A DNA stretch of 64,000 nt from JBBQBM01 sp964554485 (lineage in GTDB: Bacteria; Patescibacteriota; Saccharimonadia; Saccharimonadales; JAGQMS01), in NCBI GenBank assembly GCA_964554485.1, contig CAZKOX010000002.1, positions 45,645-109,644 on the forward strand, given 5' to 3'. A model generated the notes under the pieces. It saw only the letters and a list, made by a program, of their open reading frames with translations. It had not been told where the DNA came from and did no database searches. The translations under genes were made by a program, and so were the position numbers. This document shows, piece after piece, positions 59,759 to 64,000 of the stretch; within the stretch, counting starts at the first letter, position 1, and each line of letters begins with the position of its first letter.

Positions 59759-59965
59759 ATGGCAAAAAAAATTACACGAGAATCAACAGGATCGATTTAT
59801 TTCGACTACAAAGATGTTAAGACCTTGCAGCGTTTTGTTAACCAATATGGTCAAATCGAAGTTCGTAAGCGAACTGGTCTTACAGAAATGCAGCAGCGCC
59901 GACTAGCCAAGGCTATCAAGCGCGCTCGACACATCGCACTATTACCATTTGTTGTGAGTAACTAG
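59759..59965 (+). CDS. rpsR: Ribosomal protein S18
   Basis: 68 residues. IYFDYKDVKTLQRFVNQYGQI and RRLAKAIKRARHIALLPF are diagnostic. The zinc-binding Cys of many S18 N-termini are absent. AAGGAG lies 9 nt before the ATG. Two nt upstream of efp. Confidence 0.96.
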   Translation: MAKKITRESTGSIYFDYKDVKTLQRFVNQYGQIEVRKRTGLTEMQQRRLAKAIKRARHIALLPFVVSN

Positions 59966-59967
59966 TT

Positions 59968-60534
59968 ATGGCGCTGGGTGTAACAGACCTTCGAAAAGGG
60001 GCGGTGTTTTCTTTGGACGGTACGCCGTACCAAGTTTTAGAGTATTCGCAAAAAGTCGTTGGCCGCGGTGGCTCGATTGTGAGTGTTCGTACAAAAAGTT
60101 TACTCGACGGCAAGGTGCTTGATCGCACATTTAAGGGCAATGAACAACTAGACAGTGTCGACTTGTCATATAAGAATGTTCAGTATCTGTATAAAGACGA
60201 CGAAAAGTTCTATTTTATGGACAACGACAGCTTTGAGCAGTTCGATCTACCTGCCGATACGCTAGTAGATCTTGGTGGCTACATGAAAGAAGGTGACGCA
60301 GTTAAAGCAATGCTTTTAGATGGTCGGGCAGTAAGTATTGAACTGCCAAAAAACGTCTATCTTGAAGTTGTGTATACAGAAGATGTGGTACGTGGTGACA
60401 CAACCAGCTCAATAACCAAACCAGCCAAGTTAGAAACTGGTGTTGAAGTTCGTGTCCCGGCATTTATTAAAGTCGGCGACGTAATTAGTGTTAGCACTGA
60501 AGACGGAAGTTACCGCGAGCGCAAGAAAGACTAG
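59968..60534 (+). CDS. efp: Translation elongation factor P
   Basis: 188 residues, three OB-like barrels, normal length. EF-P rescues ribosomes stalled at proline runs. The loop equivalent to E. coli PGKG reads VVGRGGS, so the modified Lys34 is replaced by Arg33. This is like the Arg-type EF-P that other bacteria rhamnosylate with EarP, but no EarP is in the window. It follows rpsR by 2 nt with no clear Shine-Dalgarno. Confidence 0.94.
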   Translation: MALGVTDLRKGAVFSLDGTPYQVLEYSQKVVGRGGSIVSVRTKSLLDGKVLDRTFKGNEQLDSVDLSYKNVQYLYKDDEKFYFMDNDSFEQFDLPADTLVDLGGYMKEGDAVKAMLLDGRAVSIELPKNVYLEVVYTEDVVRGDTTSSITKPAKLETGVEVRVPAFIKVGDVISVSTEDGSYRERKKD

Positions 60535-60536
60535 CT

Positions 60537-61301
60537 ATGGGCATATCTGTCAAAGTTGAAAAGCATGAACAAGTTCCAATGGGCCGCAAGGAGAAAAGGG
60601 AGCTTAGTGATTCAGTGGGTTTTATAGTCGAACAAGCTATCGCAGCATTAGATGGTAGACTTGTTTTACCTAAAAAAATAAAAGTCGAAGTAAAAACAAA
60701 TCCATACGATGAATATACGATAGGTAATACTTCCGAGTTGAGGCCAGACACGCTTGAATTCTACTTTAGAAATCTACAGAGAATAACTCGGGGAGATGAA
60801 GGTTCGGCATTGAATATAATTGGTGTCGGTGTTGCTTCGCATGAGTTGTCGCACATGGCTACACTTATTAGACCAGACCAGATCAGCAGGTCGGGCGACG
60901 ATTTGTTTGATGCTGTGGTAGATGAGGGAAAAGCCGATGCCGTAGCTCTAGCTGTTCTTAGTGATAGGTTTAGGGTAAAAGCAGGTGTATTTGCAAGGCA
61001 TGAAAGGTGTACGCCGGCAGAGAAAACTAGTACATTGAAGGCCCTAGCTGCGCCAAGACATGTTGCAACGACTTTTTGGAGTAGGATTACAGACGCTGCG
61101 TTTAAAGCCGACGTAGAGGCGTTTGAAAGAAGATCCAATGTTGATAGCGCTCTGAATATAGCTGGAGGTTTTATTTGCAGCAAGTTTGTAGAAATTACGG
61201 GCGATGATCCTTTTGAAATGCATGCAAGATCAGAAAGAGCATTTATTTTCTCCTACCAACAACTTATGCAAGAAGAAGGATTTGGGGCAAAACAAAGGTG
61301 A
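60537..61301 (+). CDS. Putative zinc metallopeptidase (HExxH, DUF2268-like)
   Basis: 254 residues. ASHELSHMAT contains HExxH at about residues 103-107, and VVDEGKADAVAL 23 residues later provides a glutamate in an EG.A context, as in the DUF2268/gluzincin-like predicted proteases. No signal peptide, so probably cytosolic. Substrate unknown. Two nt after efp; its stop overlaps the tlyA start (GTGA). Confidence 0.75.
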   Translation: MGISVKVEKHEQVPMGRKEKRELSDSVGFIVEQAIAALDGRLVLPKKIKVEVKTNPYDEYTIGNTSELRPDTLEFYFRNLQRITRGDEGSALNIIGVGVASHELSHMATLIRPDQISRSGDDLFDAVVDEGKADAVALAVLSDRFRVKAGVFARHERCTPAEKTSTLKALAAPRHVATTFWSRITDAAFKADVEAFERRSNVDSALNIAGGFICSKFVEITGDDPFEMHARSERAFIFSYQQLMQEEGFGAKQR

Positions 61302-62044
61302 AGTACAGGCTAGATAGTGAGATTGCACGGCGTGGATTGGTTGAATCGCGGAGTCAGGCTGAACAAGAAATCGAGTTTGGTAATGTTGCGGTGAATGGAA
61401 AAATAGTTACTAAAACTAGTTTTTTAGTTGGTGAAGCCGACAAAATTCGTTTGATAAAAAAGAACCCATACGTTTCGCGCGCCGGGCTAAAATTGGCTTC
61501 TGTTGCAAAGTTTTTTGATATTAACTTTAGAAGCAAAGTTGTTTTAGACGTTGGTAGTAGCACTGGTGGTTTTACGGACTTTGCTTTGCAGAATGGCGCC
61601 AAAAAAGTTGTTGCCGTCGATGTTGGTACGGCGCAGATGCATCCAAGGCTATCTGGCGATAAACGGGTTAGCTTGCATGAAAAAACCGATATTCGCTTGT
61701 TTGCGACCGAAACAAAATATAGGAAGTTCTTAGAGACCGCCGACATTATTCTTATAGATGTGTCATTTATTTCTCTGCGAGAAGTTTTGCCTCAAATCTC
61801 AAAACTTACAACTCAAAACACTCAAATCCTAGCGATGTGCAAACCGCAGTTCGAGGCTGGACAATTTCAAACCAACAAAGGCGTCGTAAAAAATGAAAAA
61901 GTAAGACGAGATATTTTTGCAAACTTTGAACTTTGGCTTAAAGACCACGGATTTATAATCTCTTCTAAAAGAGATAGTGAAGTAGCTGGTGAAAAAGGCA
62001 ACCGTGAACGGTTTTATCTTATAAAAACAGGCGTCAAATCCTAA
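61298..62044 (+). CDS. tlyA: TlyA family rRNA 2'-O-methyltransferase
   Basis: 248 residues from GTG 61298. N-terminal S4 RNA-binding domain (RLDSEIARRGLVESRSQAE), FtsJ-like methyltransferase with VVLDVGSSTGGFTDFAL, ILIDVSFISLREVLPQ, and CKPQFEAG. TlyA makes 2'-O-methylcytidines in 16S and 23S rRNA in the reference organisms. Last gene of the rpsF-ssb-rpsR-efp run. Confidence 0.94.
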   Translation: MKYRLDSEIARRGLVESRSQAEQEIEFGNVAVNGKIVTKTSFLVGEADKIRLIKKNPYVSRAGLKLASVAKFFDINFRSKVVLDVGSSTGGFTDFALQNGAKKVVAVDVGTAQMHPRLSGDKRVSLHEKTDIRLFATETKYRKFLETADIILIDVSFISLREVLPQISKLTTQNTQILAMCKPQFEAGQFQTNKGVVKNEKVRRDIFANFELWLKDHGFIISSKRDSEVAGEKGNRERFYLIKTGVKS

Positions 62045-62048
62045 GTTA

Positions 62049-62894
62049 CTATGTCTCCTGCGGAGGCATAATGTCCATAAATGTCAGGCGAGCTTCTGCG
62101 GGGATTTGTTCGGTAAGCTGCTCCTCATTAACATAATCAGAGCTCTTCATCTCTTCTGTCATTGATAACGGTTTTTCGTCTAATTTTAAACGGCGATTCT
62201 TAACCCATACTAAACCAACCGATACTTGGTATAAGAATATAACTGGGGCGGCCATAATAAATTGGTTTATCGGATCAGGAGTTGGCGTAAGGATCGCGGC
62301 TATTATAAAGCTAAAAAGTATCACCCAACGTTGTTGCTTAATAAGATGCCGCGGATTTTGTGGCTTAATGTGATTCGCGAATAATAATATTAAAGGTAGT
62401 TGGAACAGTACGGCAAAGCCGAGTAAATAACTAAATACAAAATTAAGGTATTCACCGACAATTATCAAAGGCTGAATGTTTTGACTGTCGTAATTTGTTA
62501 GAAATTTTAAGGCCGAAGGCAGGCTAATAAAATAGCCAAATGCCACACCAGTTGCTGCCAGCAATACTGACCAGACTAAAATCTTTACTGGACGTTTGGC
62601 GCTCAACTTTTCGAACGCCGGTGTAATAAAACGACATATTTGATATATCAAAAAGGGGATACCAATAATCAAACCAACCAAAATGGATATCTTAAGCATG
62701 GCGTTAAAGCCACCAATCGGAGAGTTGTAATAAAGCTCTTGATCAAGGGGTCTTTTTAAGACACGAAACAATGGTTCGTGTATAGCATAACCAAAACCGC
62801 AGCCAACGATCACCAATGTAATAACAAAAAGTAGTCGTTTTCGAAGTTCGCTTATATGTTCGCTAAATGGCTGGGTTTTAGGGTCATTCAGCAT
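62049..62894 (-). CDS. tatC: Twin-arginine translocase subunit TatC
   Basis: 281 residues, six membrane helices. The signature starts with FSEHISELRKRLLFV, then a periplasmic-loop FITPAFEKLSAK and LFQLPLILLF. TatC reads Tat signal peptides. A charged 50-residue tail follows the last helix. GGGGGGT precedes the ATG; it lies 23 nt downstream of tatA. Confidence 0.95.
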   Translation of the reverse strand: MLNDPKTQPFSEHISELRKRLLFVITLVIVGCGFGYAIHEPLFRVLKRPLDQELYYNSPIGGFNAMLKISILVGLIIGIPFLIYQICRFITPAFEKLSAKRPVKILVWSVLLAATGVAFGYFISLPSALKFLTNYDSQNIQPLIIVGEYLNFVFSYLLGFAVLFQLPLILLFANHIKPQNPRHLIKQQRWVILFSFIIAAILTPTPDPINQFIMAAPVIFLYQVSVGLVWVKNRRLKLDEKPLSMTEEMKSSDYVNEEQLTEQIPAEARLTFMDIMPPQET

Positions 62895-62917
62895 CTTATA
62901 CCCCCCGTAGCTTTAAG

Positions 62918-63091
62918 TTAGCTTTTCTTTGTCGGTTCTTTTTTTTCGTCTGTATTCTTACCTTCGAAGCCGTCTTTTAAGTTTCGAGCTGATTCACCAA
63001 TACTTCTAGTAAGTTTTGGAAGTTTTGTGCTTCCAAAAAGTAATAACAAAATTACGAGAACAATTATTAATTCCGGCCAACCTATATCCAT
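62918..63091 (-). CDS. tatA: Twin-arginine translocase subunit TatA/E
   Basis: 57 residues, read directly from the sequence. MDIGWPELIIVLVILLLLFG helix, then STKLPKLTRSIGESARNLKDGF amphipathic helix (positions about 20-42) and a Lys/Glu tail: a complete small TatA. GAGGGAT lies 6 nt before ATG 63091. First gene of tatA-tatC. TatA multimers form the transient pore. Confidence 0.92.
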   Translation of the reverse strand: MDIGWPELIIVLVILLLLFGSTKLPKLTRSIGESARNLKDGFEGKNTDEKKEPTKKS

Positions 63092-63227
63092 GTCTTCATC
63101 CCTCTTTCTATCTACTTATTACTCTACTATATCATTTTGTAACATACTATATGTACCTTAATAGTTAATACCGCTTGATATAGATAACATAAGTATTATA
63201 CTAAGACGTAAGAAATAAATACTACTC

Positions 63228-63434
63228 ATGGCAAATCAATATATTAAACAAATCGATAATATCCTAAAACAAGAGGTTAATAGGGCGCAGTTTATTAAAT
63301 ATGTTGGCGTGGCTCTGCTTGGAATGATGGGGATCTCTAGCTTTATAAAAAACTTACATAAGAGCGTAAATCCCAGCCCAAAGTCTGCGGCTATTAGAAC
63401 TTCTGGTTATGGTAAAAGTGCATACGGTGCATAA
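63228..63434 (+). CDS. Small membrane-anchored protein with degenerate Tat-like start
   Basis: 68 residues. Residues 15-40 run VNRAQFIKYVGVALLGMMGIS, a helix preceded by NRxxFIK, reminiscent of a Tat motif with only one arginine. The rest is short and Ser/Gly-rich. It is divergent from tatA-tatC and overlaps the next gene by 8 nt. It may be a Tat substrate, an anchor or a holdover; no family recognised. Confidence 0.65.
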   Translation: MANQYIKQIDNILKQEVNRAQFIKYVGVALLGMMGISSFIKNLHKSVNPSPKSAAIRTSGYGKSAYGA

Positions 63435-64000
63435 GAGACTAAAACTATTCAGTCTCGGCATAATATTGGCGATACCTGGGCTTTTGCCGGGCGTAGCGAC
63501 AGCGTCAAATTATGGTTCGGGGAATTATGATGGATGCAGTTATCAAGATGGTTGTGCTGTAAGTCGAGAAAGTGATTCTGAGACTGAGGTAGTCGAGCTA
63601 GAGACCGACCAAACAGAATTAGTACTAAATACCTATGATGCATTTTTTGTTGACGCTGGAATTACAATTACCGATTTAAAGGTAGGAGACGTATTAAATT
63701 TTTGCCTAAGCTCTAATTCGTGCGTGGAAACAAAAACCGACTTTCATACCATCACAATCAAGGCCTTAGATTTAAGTAATCCAGAAAAACCAGTTATTAC
63801 TTTAACGTTTGCGTCATCTCCCTTTGATGTGACCTTCGTAAAAGGCGACTCTAAAAAGATTGACGTCAACCAAGATGGCACGAATGATATAGAAGTAACC
63901 TTTGTCGATGTAGTTGATGGACACGCTATTTTAACTACAAAAAACTTAAGCAGGACAAGTAGCACTGACTCTGACAGCAACGATACGGTTGTTCAAAAAT
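63427..64000 (+). CDS. Secreted protein, C-terminally cut by window end
   Basis: Starts at GTG 63427 and stays open to the last base (191 codons). N-terminal Sec-type signal: MHKRLKLFSLGIILAIPG, then ATA-SN as a possible cleavage site near residue 27. The exported part is Ser/Thr/Asp-rich with strand patterns and a cupredoxin-like stretch (VGDVLNFCLSSNSC, FHTITIKALDL); the last is only suggestive. Overlap with the preceding gene suggests coupling. Confidence 0.72.
   Translation, partial: MHKRLKLFSLGIILAIPGLLPGVATASNYGSGNYDGCSYQDGCAVSRESDSETEVVELETDQTELVLNTYDAFFVDAGITITDLKVGDVLNFCLSSNSCVETKTDFHTITIKALDLSNPEKPVITLTFASSPFDVTFVKGDSKKIDVNQDGTNDIEVTFVDVVDGHAILTTKNLSRTSSTDSDSNDTVVQK

Overview
The window reads as a stretch of a small, streamlined bacterial chromosome, most likely from the Patescibacteria (CPR), and within them Saccharibacteria (TM7). 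This is an inference from gene content and style: tightly packed short operons, many small membrane or secreted proteins without recognisable family, an N-terminally short MurE-like ligase, a lone phytoene/squalene synthase, a peptidase E, and almost no biosynthesis. TGA, TAA and TAG all end genes in the ordinary way, so this is not the UGA-recoding SR1/Gracilibacteria code. No transposase, integrase, CRISPR array or rRNA is visible.

Layout. 1-2.7 kb: comF, a hairpin-rich stretch with partial copies of tRNA-Ser 3' ends, tRNA-Ser(CGA), tRNA-Arg(GCG), a nonsense-broken MazG/HisE-like gene and two more tRNA-Ser genes. 2.7-14 kb: membrane protein, HIT protein, pyrH, an XRE-HAD fusion, valS, tsaD, a FemAB-type ligase, a LysM-CHAP protein, and two GC-rich orphan genes (6.0 and 13.7 kb) with near-consensus promoters. 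14-25 kb: CIRCE-groES-groEL, murE, an amidinotransferase-fold enzyme, small orphan proteins, a sugar phosphate isomerase, peptidase E, a MacB-like ABC pair, tRNA-Ser(GGA). 25-34.5 kb: argS, orn, a large structured RNA of about 810 nt on the minus strand, dnaG-rpoD, a phytoene synthase-like gene. 34.5-46 kb: two cysteine-peptidase-like proteins, ilvA-like, polA, a methyltransferase, fpg-holA, rpsT. 46-64 kb: a DHH-like protein, truB, rpsO-pnp, a UDG, RNase J, ftsK, the rpsF-ssb-rpsR-efp-tlyA run, tatA-tatC and a secreted protein running off the window.

Three things stand out. (1) A family of about 170-nt structured repeats (2148-2318, 23588-23757, and a diverged copy at 55326-55447). The two full copies show compensatory changes in four helices, and G-U pairs indicate a minus-strand RNA. 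Both sit directly 5' of a minus-strand gene, and in one the closing stem contains the Shine-Dalgarno of an ABC permease. (2) An isolated, very structured RNA of about 810 nt at 29125-29940 with its own promoter and terminator and three GCAA-capped hairpins; it is not recognisable as RNase P RNA, tmRNA or SRP RNA. (3) About twenty genes carry a -10 hexamer only 6-9 nt before the start codon, predicting leaderless mRNAs as the default for first genes, while genes inside operons have Shine-Dalgarno sites. An extreme case is the 17-bp divergent promoter between a DUF721-like gene and fpg.

Several replication and repair enzymes have lost metal-binding or accessory catalytic residues: DnaG has no zinc ligands, the family 4-like UDG has no Fe-S cysteines, and PolA has no exonuclease DxE motif. 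Two genes (1248-1574 and the LysM-CHAP gene) carry a stop codon within the first ten codons of an otherwise intact reading frame. Either the genes are decaying or the sequence has errors there.
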